Assembly (NCBI RefSeq): GCF_048381675.1
Contig: NZ_JBLWIS010000001.1
Span: forward strand, 248,001 to 312,000
DNA: 64,000 bases
DNA from: Advenella sp048381675
GTDB lineage: Bacteria; Pseudomonadota; Gammaproteobacteria; Burkholderiales; Burkholderiaceae_B
Reading direction: 5' to 3'
The notes beneath the pieces were generated by a model. That model had not been told where the DNA came from, did not search any database, and saw nothing but the letters and a program-made list of their open reading frames with translations. The translations under genes were made by a program, and so were the position numbers. How positions within the stretch are numbered: position 1 is the stretch's first letter; every line of letters starts with the position of its first letter. Shown piece after piece: positions 16,734 to 25,369 of the stretch.

Positions 16734-17075
16734 ATGATGAGCATGAGTGCAGTGGTGGTAGGGGCTGACCGTTTGGGAAATATTCCCGGTTTGCTTAAAG
16801 ATCATAATATTGAAATCAGACAGCATATTAGTGGCCGGGATCCTTCCCACCAAAAAAAAACCTATCAATTGCCCAGTGGCACCCAAGTGGTTATTTTATT
16901 AACTGATTTTCTGGGCCATAATGTGATGAAATCGTTTCGTTCTGCCGCCCAGCGGGCAGGGGTACCTGTGGTTGCCTGCAGGCGTTCGGTGAGCTGCATG
17001 CAACAGGCATTGAACCAATGCGGGTATGGCTGTTGCGAGCGTTGTCCGCAACGGCAGGGAAAAATGGCCGCCTGA
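16734..17075 (+). CDS. DUF2325 domain-containing protein, probably iron-regulated
   Basis: A 113-residue protein. AVVVGADRLGNIPGLLKDHN at the start, LTDFLGHNVMKSFRSAAQRA in the middle and the C-terminal cysteines (SCMQQALNQCGYGCCERCP) match DUF2325, whose function is unknown. The six C-terminal cysteines could bind a metal. A good ribosome site (AAGGAGA) precedes the ATG, and a Fur box lies just upstream, so expression is expected when iron is scarce. It is a single gene, ended by the terminator at 17155. Confidence 0.75.
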   Translation: MMSMSAVVVGADRLGNIPGLLKDHNIEIRQHISGRDPSHQKKTYQLPSGTQVVILLTDFLGHNVMKSFRSAAQRAGVPVVACRRSVSCMQQALNQCGYGCCERCPQRQGKMAA

Positions 17076-17154
17076 TTTCATGAACCTGTGATAATCCGGC
17101 TAATTTTTAAAACCATTTGCCCCATCATGGCAGGCAATAAGCCCGGCCTTAATT

Positions 17155-17192
17155 AAAAAAACCTCATCAGCATTGTGCGGATGAGGTTTTTT
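17155..17192. terminator. Bidirectional rho-independent terminator
   Basis: AAAACCTCAT pairs with ATGAGGTTTT around a 12-base loop, with an A-run on one side and a T-run on the other. It separates the convergent DUF2325 and NlpC/P60 genes. Confidence 0.85.
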
Positions 17193-17212
17193 GGTGTTTA
17201 TTTTGTGTGGGA

Positions 17213-17914
17213 TCAGTAAGCCGCCACCGTGCGTCCTTCAAGGCGTCGCGCACCGTTATAGCGTTTTGTCCAGTAATCGTTACTCATGTCTTCAACACGG
17301 ACAACGGTTCCAGTGCGTGGGGAATGCACGAATTTGTTGGCACCTAAATAGATACCTACATGTGAATAGGTAAATCCACGTGTGTTAAAGAAAACCAGGT
17401 CGCCGGGTTTAAGGGCATCTTTGGCAACTTTTAAGCCAATGCCCGCCATTGATTGGGAATTCCGGGGCAGGTTGACACCCATGTATTTGCTGGCTGTATA
17501 GTAAATAAAGCCACTGCAGTCAAAACCGGTGCTGGGGGTGGTGCCACCAAAACGATAACGCACGCCCAGGTAGTTCAGGGCTGCCTGAGCCAGTTCGCTA
17601 GAGCCTGATTTGTTGATGCTGATAGAGGCGTCACGGTTTGAGCGATCCAGTTTAGCCTGGACAATCAGATCCCCGATGGGGTCGGATAATTTGGGAGACC
17701 AGTTGATATCGGTATCGGGCAGAGGGTATTGTTCATTGACCTCAACCGCCTGATTCAGGGAAATGGATTGTTGGGTAGTAACCAGTTGCCTGATGGGGTC
17801 TTCGGAAACATTTTGTGCTGAAGCCAGGTTGCCTAGGGTGATGCAAGAAACTGCGACTAGAAAATGACTGCAATAAGCCATTATCTTTCGTTGTTTGGGT
17901 ATTAGTGGATGCAT
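17213..17914 (-). CDS. NlpC/P60 family (C40) cell-wall hydrolase, exported
   Basis: A 233-residue protein with a signal peptide (second methionine: MAYCSHFLVAVSCITLGNLASA), so translation may begin 11 codons inside the given start. The C-terminal catalytic domain is clear: TGFDCSGFIYYTASKY carries the nucleophile cysteine, GDLVFFNTRGFTYSHVGIYL the catalytic histidine, and FVHSPRTG follows. Such enzymes cleave peptidoglycan stem peptides, often the D-Glu-diaminopimelate bond, in the periplasm. The substrate bond here is not known. It is probably monocistronic. Confidence 0.88.
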   Translation of the reverse strand: MHPLIPKQRKIMAYCSHFLVAVSCITLGNLASAQNVSEDPIRQLVTTQQSISLNQAVEVNEQYPLPDTDINWSPKLSDPIGDLIVQAKLDRSNRDASISINKSGSSELAQAALNYLGVRYRFGGTTPSTGFDCSGFIYYTASKYMGVNLPRNSQSMAGIGLKVAKDALKPGDLVFFNTRGFTYSHVGIYLGANKFVHSPRTGTVVRVEDMSNDYWTKRYNGARRLEGRTVAAY

Positions 17915-18075
17915 AGTCGTAACAATATAATTAAAAGTGTAAGGTATTCGTACTTGCTTTATCCAAAAGCTTAATGAATTCTATAGAAGAATCAATAACA
18001 TCGCAAGTAATTGCCCCTCTGTATTTCCTTCATCAGGGAATGATTTGCGGCGTTTTTTATCGGTAAGATTGCTGG

Positions 18076-18101
18076 GCACAATAAAAAGCGTTTTATTGTG
18101 C
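18076..18101. other. Perfect 11-bp hairpin in the nlpC upstream spacer
   Basis: GCACAATAAAA and its complement surround AGCG. There is no immediate T-run. It could be an operator or an RNA stem in the long leader of the NlpC/P60 gene. Apart from this and the terminator at 18232, nothing was supported in the AT-rich 17915-18357 spacer. Confidence 0.4.
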
Positions 18102-18231
18102 ATGATTGATTGTTTTTTATAGGGAGATAAGAATATTTGTTGTTATATTCTTTTATTTGTCATGTTTTTGTACTTAATTTGATAGAAAATAAATAAGTAG
18201 CTATGAATTTGTATCTGTGGTAAAAAACATG

Positions 18232-18262
18232 AAAAAAACGCCATTGGCATAATGGCGTTTTT
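18232..18262. terminator. Rho-independent terminator downstream of ETF-QO
   Basis: AAAACGCCAT pairs with ATGGCGTTTT around TGGCATA, flanked by A- and T-runs. It lies about 100 bases after the ETF-QO stop codon. Confidence 0.8.
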
Positions 18263-18357
18263 AGTCCGGATAGTGTTGGTTCCGTTTTTTTTGATGGCTG
18301 TTTTCAAGGCCCGGCCAGCCCGGTCAGGGCAAGGCCGTTAAGTGGGCCTGCCGACAA

Positions 18358-20004
18358 TTACATGCCGCTGTAGACGGGTCCTTCACCACCCTGCGGCGCA
18401 ACCCACACAATATTTTGGGTGGGGTCTTTGATATCACAGGTTTTGCAGTGAACACAGTTTTGTGAGTTGATCTGCAGTTTATCGTCGCCGTTATCGTCTT
18501 TGATAAACTCGTAAACACCGGCAGGGCAATAGCGCTGTTCGGGGCCTGCGTAAACCTTCAGGTTGGTGTCAACCGGGATATCCGGGTTTTTCAGGGTAAG
18601 GTGAATCGGTTCATTTTCATCATGGTTGGTGTTGGAAATGAACACGGAACTCAGGCGGTCAAAAGTAATTTTGCCATCTGGTTTGGGGTATTCGATTTTT
18701 GCACATTCAGCGGCCGGTTTCAGGCACTCGTGGTCTGCCTTGGTGCGGTGAATGGTCCATGGCATTTTGCCCTTGAACAGCAGTTGTTCAACACCGGTCA
18801 TGACGGTAGCCACAGTGCGGCCTTTTTTGAACCATTGCTTGAAGTTGCGCGCCTTGTTCAGCTCTTGGTACAGCCAGGACTGTTCGAAAGCGATTGGATA
18901 GTCGCTGAGGATATCGTGACTGCGTTCGGCAACCAGTGCGTCGTATAGTGCCTGTGCGGCCAGCGCACCGGTCTTGATGGCGGCGTGGCTGCCCTTGATG
19001 CGCGATGCATTCAGGAATCCGGCTTCGCAACCCACCAGGGCACCGCCCGGGAAGACCAGTTTGGGCAGGGAAAGCAGGCCGCCAGCGGTCAGGGCACGGG
19101 CGCCGTAAGCAATGCGCTTGCCGTTTTCAAAATAGGGTTTGATGCTGGGGTGTGTCTTGTAGCGCTGGAATTCTTCAAACGGTGACAACCATGGGTTGGC
19201 GTAGTCCAAGCCAACCACCATACCGACCACAACCAGATTGTTATCAAGGTGATAGAGGAAAGTACCGCCATAAGTGTCTGCATCAAGGGGCCAGCCTGCG
19301 GTGTGAATAACCAGGCCAGGTTTGGATTTGGCAGGGTCGATTTCCCACATTTCTTTAATGCCAATTCCATAGCTTTGCGGATCACGGCCTTGGTCCAGCT
19401 TGAATTTTTCAATTAACTGGCGACCCAGTTGGCCACGAGAGCCTTCGGCAAAAATCGTGTATTTGGCCAGCAATTCCATGCCAGGCTGATAATGATCGGA
19501 ATGACTGCCGTCACGGTTTACGCCCATATCACCGGTGGCCACACCACGGACGGCGCCTTTGTCATCATAAAGGATTTCGGAGGCGGCAAAGCCGGGGAAA
19601 ATATCCACCCCAAGGCTTTCTGCCTGTTCGCCCAGCCAACGGGTTACATCACCCAGGCGCACAATGTAGTTGCCTTCATTCTTGAAGCAGGGGGGCAGCA
19701 TCCAGTGCGGGGTTTTACGGGCACCGGTTTCGCTCAGGAAAAGAAACTCGTCTTCTTTGACGGCGGTTTCCAGCGGGGCCCCTTTTTCTTTCCAGTCCGG
19801 GATCAGTTCGTCAAGGGCAAGAGGGTCCATGACGGCGCCTGAAAGAATGTGGGCACCGATTTCGCCACCCTTTTCAAGGACACAGACGGAAATGTCTTTA
19901 TTATTGTCGTTGCTTAGTTGCTTAAGTTTGATGGCTGTTGAAAGACCAGCCGGCCCTCCACCAACAACGACTACATCATACTCCATTGACTCGCGTTCAG
20001 ACAT
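18358..20004 (-). CDS. Electron transfer flavoprotein-ubiquinone oxidoreductase
   Basis: A 548-residue flavoprotein that carries electrons from ETF to the ubiquinone pool. YDVVVVGGGPAGLSTAIKL is the N-terminal FAD-binding motif. The C-terminal 4Fe-4S ferredoxin-like segment has Cys residues in YCPAGVYEF and NCVHCKTCDIKDPTQNI. The start at 20004 is chosen because AAGGAG lies 8 bases before it; the frame is open 14 codons further upstream. Length is typical of bacterial ETF-QO. It links the fad genes of this window to respiration. The ETF alpha/beta genes are not in view. Confidence 0.95.
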   Translation of the reverse strand: MSERESMEYDVVVVGGGPAGLSTAIKLKQLSNDNNKDISVCVLEKGGEIGAHILSGAVMDPLALDELIPDWKEKGAPLETAVKEDEFLFLSETGARKTPHWMLPPCFKNEGNYIVRLGDVTRWLGEQAESLGVDIFPGFAASEILYDDKGAVRGVATGDMGVNRDGSHSDHYQPGMELLAKYTIFAEGSRGQLGRQLIEKFKLDQGRDPQSYGIGIKEMWEIDPAKSKPGLVIHTAGWPLDADTYGGTFLYHLDNNLVVVGMVVGLDYANPWLSPFEEFQRYKTHPSIKPYFENGKRIAYGARALTAGGLLSLPKLVFPGGALVGCEAGFLNASRIKGSHAAIKTGALAAQALYDALVAERSHDILSDYPIAFEQSWLYQELNKARNFKQWFKKGRTVATVMTGVEQLLFKGKMPWTIHRTKADHECLKPAAECAKIEYPKPDGKITFDRLSSVFISNTNHDENEPIHLTLKNPDIPVDTNLKVYAGPEQRYCPAGVYEFIKDDNGDDKLQINSQNCVHCKTCDIKDPTQNIVWVAPQGGEGPVYSGM

Positions 20005-20170
20005 GAGCGCAAACTCCTTAATAGATTGTAAATTGCCAGATTCCATGATTGTATTGTAATGAAACGCTTTGTGCAGTCAAAAACAACAAAATCCTTTCGA
20101 TAAAAAAAATGTCAATCTAAATCTGATAGAGTGAACGGCTTATTTCATATCTCAAAATAAAAGGACATAA

Positions 20171-20623
20171 ATGGATAATTTCTGCTTGCCTGCAAATCTT
20201 GCAGGAAGTTTTAAACATGGCATTCACTCTTTTTCATTTGCCTTGCGCTGGGGCGACATGGATATGCTCGGGCACTTGAACAACACTATTTACTTCCGGG
20301 CCATGGAGGAAGCGCGCATTGAGTTCATCAATGCCATTCGGCCCTGCTTTGAACCGGGCATGGGCGTAGTGGTGGGGCACCTTTCTTGTGATTTTTTGCG
20401 TCCCATGAATTATCCGGGCAATGCCATGGTGTTGCATGAATTGACCCGGATGGGTCGTTCAAGCATGGAACACAAGATTACCATCGAAAAAGAAGGTGAG
20501 CCGGGTGTCGTTTATGCAACAGCACGTTCGGTTCTGGTGTTTTCCAATCTGGCGACCGGCCGTTCCAGCCCCTGGACCGAGCAAATGCGTGAGATTATCC
20601 AGAAACTGTTTTCCCAAGAATAG
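20171..20623 (+). CDS. Acyl-CoA thioesterase, 4HBT hotdog fold
   Basis: A 150-residue single-hotdog protein. FALRWGDMDMLGHLNNTIYF contains the D-x(3-4)-GH-NN-x-Y active-site motif of the 4-hydroxybenzoyl-CoA thioesterase/YbgC group. It hydrolyses acyl-CoA thioesters; the chain-length preference cannot be read. It is divergent from ETF-QO and followed 92 bases later by the CoA-transferase genes, so a role in acyl-CoA turnover is likely. Confidence 0.85.
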   Translation: MDNFCLPANLAGSFKHGIHSFSFALRWGDMDMLGHLNNTIYFRAMEEARIEFINAIRPCFEPGMGVVVGHLSCDFLRPMNYPGNAMVLHELTRMGRSSMEHKITIEKEGEPGVVYATARSVLVFSNLATGRSSPWTEQMREIIQKLFSQE

Positions 20624-20715
20624 CTGTTTTTAGTGTATTCCCCAATTCAACGATGTGGGGGAACTGTGGTACTTGTTAGGGTTGACCGCTTTATATTTAA
20701 TACGAAGGAAAATAG

Positions 20716-21414
20716 ATGGATAAGGTGTATCAAAGCGCCAGCCTGGCCTTAAAAGATATTGTCGCTGATGGACAAATGATAGGCGTGGGGGGGTTTGGCT
20801 TGTGTGGAATCCCTGAAGCGCTCATTGCCGCGCTTAGGGATTCCGGCGTTAAAAACCTTACTTGTGTCAGCAATAATGCCGGTGTAGACGGTTTTGGCCT
20901 GGGACAGTTGTTAACTACCCGGCAAATTCGCAAGATGATTGCTTCTTACGTGGGTGAAAACAAAGAGTTTGAACGGCAATACCTGGCGGGTGAACTGGAG
21001 GTTGAGTTTACACCGCAGGGCACCCTGGCCGAGAAATTGCGTGCTGGTGGAGCGGGCATTCCTGCTTTCTTTACCCGTACCGGCGTGGGTACCCTGATTG
21101 CCGAGGGTAAGGAAATCCGCGAGTTTGATGGCCACAACTATGTCATGGAGCGTTCGCTTGTTCCTGATGTGTCGCTGGTAAAAGCCTATATCGCCGATCG
21201 CAGCGGCAATCTGGTGTTCCGTAAAACCGCCCGCAACTTCAATCCCAATGTCGCGATGGCAGGCAAGATCACGGTTGTTGAAGTGGAAAAAATCGTTGAA
21301 ACCGGCGAGCTCGATCCGGATCAGGTGCATCTGCCCGGTATTTACGTACACCGTATCGTGCTAAATGAAAATCCGGAAAAACGTATTGAACAACGCACTG
21401 TCCGTCAGGCATAA
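20716..21414 (+). CDS. scoA: 3-oxoacid CoA-transferase subunit A
   Basis: A 232-residue family I CoA-transferase alpha subunit. The signature GVGGFGLCGIPEALIAAL is near residue 22, and the glycine-rich CoA-binding loop GGAGIPAFFTRTGVGT is near residue 115. With subunit B it moves CoA from succinyl-CoA (or acetyl-CoA) to acetoacetate or a related 3-oxoacid. The start has AAGGAAA upstream. The B gene begins 11 bases after its stop. The exact acid (acetoacetate or 3-oxoadipate) is not decided by sequence alone; the lipid-degradation context favours acetoacetate. Confidence 0.9.
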   Translation: MDKVYQSASLALKDIVADGQMIGVGGFGLCGIPEALIAALRDSGVKNLTCVSNNAGVDGFGLGQLLTTRQIRKMIASYVGENKEFERQYLAGELEVEFTPQGTLAEKLRAGGAGIPAFFTRTGVGTLIAEGKEIREFDGHNYVMERSLVPDVSLVKAYIADRSGNLVFRKTARNFNPNVAMAGKITVVEVEKIVETGELDPDQVHLPGIYVHRIVLNENPEKRIEQRTVRQA

Positions 21415-21425
21415 GGAGAACAAGA

Positions 21426-22079
21426 ATGGCTTGGAGTCGTGAAGAGATGGCAGCGCGTGCTGCCAAAGAATTGCAAGATGGTTTTTATGTCAACCTGGGT
21501 ATTGGCTTGCCTACCCTGGTCGCTAACTATGTTCCTGAAAACATGGAAGTATGGCTGCAGTCTGAAAATGGCCTGCTGGGCATTGGACCTTTCCCAACCG
21601 AAGACGAGATTGATTCGGACTTGATCAACGCTGGTAAACAAACCGTGACCACGTTACCGGGGTCTTCCATTTTTTCATCGGCAGATTCATTTGCCATGAT
21701 TCGTGGTGGCAAAATCAATCTGGCCATTTTGGGTGCCATGCAGGTTTCCGAAAAAGGCGATTTGGCCAACTGGATGATTCCAGGCAAAATGGTCAAGGGT
21801 ATGGGCGGTGCCATGGACCTGGTAGGCGGGGTTGGTCGTGTTTTGGTCCTGATGGAACACGTTGCACGCAAGAAAGACGGTACTGAAGACCTGAAGATCT
21901 TGCCAGAATGTACCTTGCCTCTGACCGGCGTGGGTGTTGTCAACATGATCATTACCGATCTTGGGGTGCTTGAGGTCACTGAAAACGGCTTGAAATTGCT
22001 CGAGCTGGCACCTGGCGTCACGATTGAAGAGCTTCAATCCAAAACCGGTGTCGAGGTGGATGTTTCCGTATTCGCCTAA
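21426..22079 (+). CDS. scoB: 3-oxoacid CoA-transferase subunit B
   Basis: A 217-residue beta subunit. The catalytic glutamate lies in QSENGLLGIGPFP near residue 46, and the conserved MVKGMGGAMDLVGGVGRVLV follows. Translation starts after AAGGAGAACAAGA. It pairs with the A subunit immediately upstream. A hairpin at 22091 and a terminator at 22150 follow. Confidence 0.92.
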   Translation: MAWSREEMAARAAKELQDGFYVNLGIGLPTLVANYVPENMEVWLQSENGLLGIGPFPTEDEIDSDLINAGKQTVTTLPGSSIFSSADSFAMIRGGKINLAILGAMQVSEKGDLANWMIPGKMVKGMGGAMDLVGGVGRVLVLMEHVARKKDGTEDLKILPECTLPLTGVGVVNMIITDLGVLEVTENGLKLLELAPGVTIEELQSKTGVEVDVSVFA

Positions 22080-22090
22080 AAGGCTGGCAA

Positions 22091-22123
22091 GTCTTGCTTT
22101 CGCTAAATTCGCCAAAGCAAGAC
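22091..22123. other. 10-bp perfect hairpin after scoB
   Basis: GTCTTGCTTT (22091-22100) pairs with AAAGCAAGAC (22114-22123). It has no T-run. It may stabilise the 3' end of the scoAB transcript before the terminator at 22150. Confidence 0.4.
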
Positions 22124-22149
22124 AATAAAGCCCTGATTCGGGCAGCAAG

Positions 22150-22198
22150 CCTAAAAAGAACCCTGTCTTGCCGTGGCAATGTGCGGGGTTTTTTTAGG
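22150..22198. terminator. Bidirectional terminator between scoB and DUF423 gene
   Basis: CCTAAAAAGAACCC pairs with GGGGTTTTTTTAGG with little mismatch, and an inner TTGCC/GGCAA stem is present. The stop codon of the DUF423 gene lies within it. Confidence 0.8.
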
Positions 22199-22571
22199 CC
22201 TGTTTTTTCAGGGCGGCCAAGGCCAGTAACAGCCAGCCAACCAGGAAACTGACCCCGCCAATGGGGGTGATGGCGCCCAGTGCCGGTGTGTTGGTGATAA
22301 CCAATAAATACAGGCTGCCGCTAAAAATCACGATGCCGGCCACCAGAAAGCGGGCGGCCCATTTTTGCAATACCGGCGCAAGATAAGCACTGGCGCTTAC
22401 CAGTATGAACAATCCCAAGCTATGCGTCATTTGATAGAGTACACCGGTATGCCACACTGCCAGTCTTTCTGGGCTTACCATGGCTTTCAGGGCATGGGCG
22501 CCAAACGCACCAAAAGCCACCGAAACCAGGCAACTGAGCGCGGCAAAAACAAGATAGAAACGGGCATTCAT
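22194..22571 (-). CDS. DUF423 family inner-membrane protein (YgdD-like)
   Basis: A 125-residue protein with four hydrophobic helices. SVAFGAFGAHALKAMVSPER and the following WHTGVLYQMTHSLGLF are the DUF423 signature, and TPIGGVSFLVGWLLLALAAL ends it. The function of the family is unknown. The start at 22571 is chosen because GAAGGAAA lies 7-14 bases upstream; the frame is open a further 13 codons. Confidence 0.85.
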   Translation of the reverse strand: MNARFYLVFAALSCLVSVAFGAFGAHALKAMVSPERLAVWHTGVLYQMTHSLGLFILVSASAYLAPVLQKWAARFLVAGIVIFSGSLYLLVITNTPALGAITPIGGVSFLVGWLLLALAALKKQA

Positions 22572-22782
22572 TTGTATTTCCTTCAATTTCAGATATAAAG
22601 CTGGAAACACTATAAGACGATCTGTTAAAAAATTCCACGGTTTGCGTTTTTTTGTTAAAGGTCCGGGTTGGCTATGTTTGGTTTACAATCCTTTGAGCTG
22701 TTTTCAGCTATTTTTAAATTTTTTACGATTGCGGCGTCTGGTCCTGACGCAAGCAGATAAATCCCCGTTTGTCAGGAAGGAA

Positions 22783-23205
22783 ATGGGCATTAAAACCACA
22801 CCCGGGCACATTTTGCTTCGGCTGTCTTCTTTGTTGATGCTGTTTTTTGCCTTGCCAATGGTATGGTGGTGCTTGAGCTTGATTAACAATGCCGCATTAG
22901 CCTATGACAATGCCGGGATTGGAAGTTTTGGAGCGGCAATGTTGTATGTGTTTTCCATGCTAACGGCCATGGCCGGCATGAAGTGGCGATGGCAATCTGC
23001 CGGTTATTGCTGGTGCCGGATGCTGGCGTATGTGCAGCTGGCAGTGGCCTTGGTGTTGGTGCCTTTGCTTGGCCCTTATGCAGTACTCACGTTGCCGCCG
23101 CTATTTATCTTGACCATTTTGTACTTGTTTGGTGTGGGATGGCGTGAAAGTAAAAACCTTGAAAGGACGGCCAAGGAGTTGGAAGATGGTGGCAAAAATG
23201 AATAA
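22783..23205 (+). CDS. Uncharacterised membrane protein, about four TM segments
   Basis: A 140-residue protein of unknown family. Hydrophobic stretches lie at about residues 12-35, 45-65, 82-103 and 105-125, and the charged tail is ESKNLERTAKELEDGGKNE. The start at 22783 is preferred because AGGAAGG lies just before it; the frame is open to 22642. It overlaps the next gene by 20 bases, so the two are probably co-translated. It begins a run of four same-strand genes, three of which carry zinc ribbons. No function can be assigned. Confidence 0.6.
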   Translation: MGIKTTPGHILLRLSSLLMLFFALPMVWWCLSLINNAALAYDNAGIGSFGAAMLYVFSMLTAMAGMKWRWQSAGYCWCRMLAYVQLAVALVLVPLLGPYAVLTLPPLFILTILYLFGVGWRESKNLERTAKELEDGGKNE

Positions 23206-23797
23206 TAACAAAATCCCCCTGTTGATTCTTTTTCTAATCTACGGCGCCCTGTTGTTTGCCACGTATGTCAGTTTGAGTACGCTTGCCCTGGGGATTTGGG
23301 GAGAAACGACGGTGGGTACGGTAAACAGTTATGATAGCCGGCTTGATGACCGCAGGGCAGGAGAAAACCGCTCCCGTACTATTTCCAAGGGCTATACATT
23401 CAGGGTCTCGGGCAAGGAGTATTCGGGTTATGTAACCTATCTGAGTGATGAAGCCTGGCCAAGGCTGGTCAACGGGCAAACACGATCCGAGCGGATCAGT
23501 TATTTACCTTTTTTTCCCTACATTAATAAACCCAGCGCTTTGGTTGAGTTTGACGAGATGGGAGAGTTGGCCATCATTTACCATATTCTCGCGCCCTTTG
23601 CTTACCTGTTCCTGTTCAAGTTGGTAAACGGTACCGTAAAGCGACAGAAAAAAGCCAGCCACCGGCCTGCAAGACAGCCTGGCTCAAATCAGCTGAAAGT
23701 AAGGAGCGATGCAAAAAAGTTTTGTACAAACTGCGGTAGTCCATTACCGGCAGATGCGCAATTTTGCCCCAATTGTGGCACCCGGACTTCTGCTTGA
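23186..23797 (+). CDS. Membrane protein with DUF3592-like domain and C-terminal zinc ribbon
   Basis: A 203-residue protein. There is one hydrophobic helix at about 8-33, an extracytoplasmic segment with GYTFRVSGKEYSGYVTYLSD that recalls DUF3592, a second helix at about 130-150, a basic linker, and a C-terminal ribbon with two CxxC pairs (FCTNCGSPLPADAQFCPNCG). The start at 23186 has AAGGAG 7 bases upstream; an upstream in-frame start at 23129 is less likely. The ribbon should be cytoplasmic. Function unknown. It is followed 72 bases later by another zinc-ribbon gene. Confidence 0.7.
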   Translation: MVAKMNNNKIPLLILFLIYGALLFATYVSLSTLALGIWGETTVGTVNSYDSRLDDRRAGENRSRTISKGYTFRVSGKEYSGYVTYLSDEAWPRLVNGQTRSERISYLPFFPYINKPSALVEFDEMGELAIIYHILAPFAYLFLFKLVNGTVKRQKKASHRPARQPGSNQLKVRSDAKKFCTNCGSPLPADAQFCPNCGTRTSA

Positions 23798-23869
23798 TGA
23801 TCTTCCCTTTAACGAAACCGCTGCAAACGGTGTGACAATTTACTATTTAAATAAAAAAGGAATTTATAG

Positions 23870-24232
23870 ATGAAACAGTTTACCTCCTTGCTTGACGCCG
23901 CCGAATATGCGGCAACCCTTTCTGCAGGCTGGTGCTTTGCCAATACGATTGAAACCTATGATAAAGATAATCTGCTGGTGCTTGCGGAAACCAGTGATGC
24001 CGAGAACCCTGTTGATGAGGATAGCTTCCACGTCGTCTCCGCAGGTGGCTCGATTGGCTTTTGTGAAGACGGCGAAGAGATCGACTGGCTATTTATTGCT
24101 GACGCTGAAAAAGATGCCGTTCTGCCCGAGGCTTGTTTGGAAACGCCTCAAAATAACTTCTGTCCGCAGTGTGGGCACCGTCTCACACCTGGTGCCAATT
24201 TTTGCGATGAGTGTGGCACAAAAATTAACTAA
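23870..24232 (+). CDS. Small acidic soluble protein with C-terminal zinc ribbon
   Basis: A 120-residue protein. The first 85 residues are acidic, with no membrane segment and no family recognised by eye. The tail NFCPQCGHRLTPGANFCDEC is a double CxxC zinc ribbon of the zinc_ribbon_2 type. AAGGAA precedes the ATG. It lies between two other zinc-ribbon genes on the same strand, suggesting a shared assembly. Function unknown. Confidence 0.7.
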   Translation: MKQFTSLLDAAEYAATLSAGWCFANTIETYDKDNLLVLAETSDAENPVDEDSFHVVSAGGSIGFCEDGEEIDWLFIADAEKDAVLPEACLETPQNNFCPQCGHRLTPGANFCDECGTKIN

Positions 24233-24289
24233 GACTGCGTTTTTCGGCTGCTTGCAACCATTGCGCCGATTGAGAAAAGGAAATCAGTA

Positions 24290-25150
24290 ATGCACTGTAC
24301 AAATTGTGGTGAGCGTTTGCCTGATGACGCCAAGTTCTGTGGTTATTGTGGCACAAAGATTCCGACACCTTTCAAGGCTCCAGCCCAATCTGGGCAAGCA
24401 GCCTATTCAGAACCGGTGAACCAGCCAGCAGCTCAAAAGGGCAAGGGGATAATGAAGGCCATTGCTGGTGCTGCAGTGGTTGTCATGGTAATAGGCGCGG
24501 TTTTATTGATCAAGCCCGCATTTTTATCACCCGTATCGGAAAGTAAACCGCAGGCGGCTTTGTCTGCTCAGGCTGAAACCGTTCAATTGCCATTGCCAGA
24601 TACCGAGCCAGTCAAGCCACGCTTTGCTGACAGCAAGAAAGTCAAAGAAAATATTACAGAGCGTATTAAAGAAAACACAAACGTGCCGGTTAATGGAATA
24701 AGCCTTTCTACCGAAGCGCGTCCCACCATTAATGACTTCCGGTGGTTTTTGGATGGCGTTGAAAAGAACGGTTTGCCACAGGGCATCCTGAAGGAAACCG
24801 ATTTTAATAATCTGGCTGCCAGCTGGAAATGTTTGTTTATTTATGACCCGGAAGGACTGGACACTGGCAGGCTTTATGATTTTCTGACGTTCACCCTTTC
24901 CGGCGCAGAAGGCAACGGTGCGATTATTCTTGACTGGTCTCATATGTATGCGGGTGATCAGGATATTGATGAAACCACGATGGAAGACACGGTGCTGAAC
25001 ATGAACTGGGATAAGGGGACCTTGTACGGATATGGACCCATGAACATTAGCATCAAGCAGTTTTATTCTTATAAGGGCGCCCAATACGCGGTGGGTACCC
25101 TGACGTTGCCAGACGGTACGGCAGGGCTTGTCGCCATGACGCGGCCTTAA
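24290..25150 (+). CDS. Zinc-ribbon, single-TM protein with unnamed C-terminal domain
   Basis: A 286-residue protein. MHCTNCGERLPDDAKFCGYC is an N-terminal zinc ribbon. A proline/alanine linker, one TM helix at about residues 47-70 and a spacer follow, then a domain from about 145 to the C-terminus. That domain (NDFRWFLDGV; IILDWSHMY; MEDTVLNMNW; QFYSYKGAQYAVGT; LPDGTAGLVAMTRP) aligns along its length with the C-terminal half of the 38698-39402 product. Both end at the same residue, so it is a complete homologous domain. By topology it is periplasmic, with the ribbon in the cytoplasm. Function unknown. Confidence 0.75.
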   Translation: MHCTNCGERLPDDAKFCGYCGTKIPTPFKAPAQSGQAAYSEPVNQPAAQKGKGIMKAIAGAAVVVMVIGAVLLIKPAFLSPVSESKPQAALSAQAETVQLPLPDTEPVKPRFADSKKVKENITERIKENTNVPVNGISLSTEARPTINDFRWFLDGVEKNGLPQGILKETDFNNLAASWKCLFIYDPEGLDTGRLYDFLTFTLSGAEGNGAIILDWSHMYAGDQDIDETTMEDTVLNMNWDKGTLYGYGPMNISIKQFYSYKGAQYAVGTLTLPDGTAGLVAMTRP

Positions 25151-25369
25151 ACAGCATCGGCTGTCAGTGTCGCGTGTGGTAGGCAAAATGGCGGGCAGGA
25201 GAAGTTAAAAGATATAACCCTCAAGATGGGTGAGCCGTTAACGTTAAACTTTGACCGTTTTATTACCGATAACGACCCAAGGCATGATCGTTATGCGGAA
25301 ATCAGCGGGTCAATTAAGCTGGCACTTCCCGTACTGAACATGTCAGCCAGCCTTTCGGCAAGGCAATGA
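25151..25369 (+). pseudogene. Open frame after the stop of the zinc-ribbon gene, probable gene remnant
   Basis: The frame of the preceding gene stays open for 72 codons after its TAA, ending at TGA 25367. It encodes protein-like sequence (EPLTLNFDRFITDNDPRHDR, then YAEISGSIKLALPV), but has no ribosome site near its internal ATG at 25226. The previous domain ends naturally at its own stop, so this is not a simple readthrough tail. The likeliest reading is the decayed 5' part of another gene of the cluster. Confidence 0.3.
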
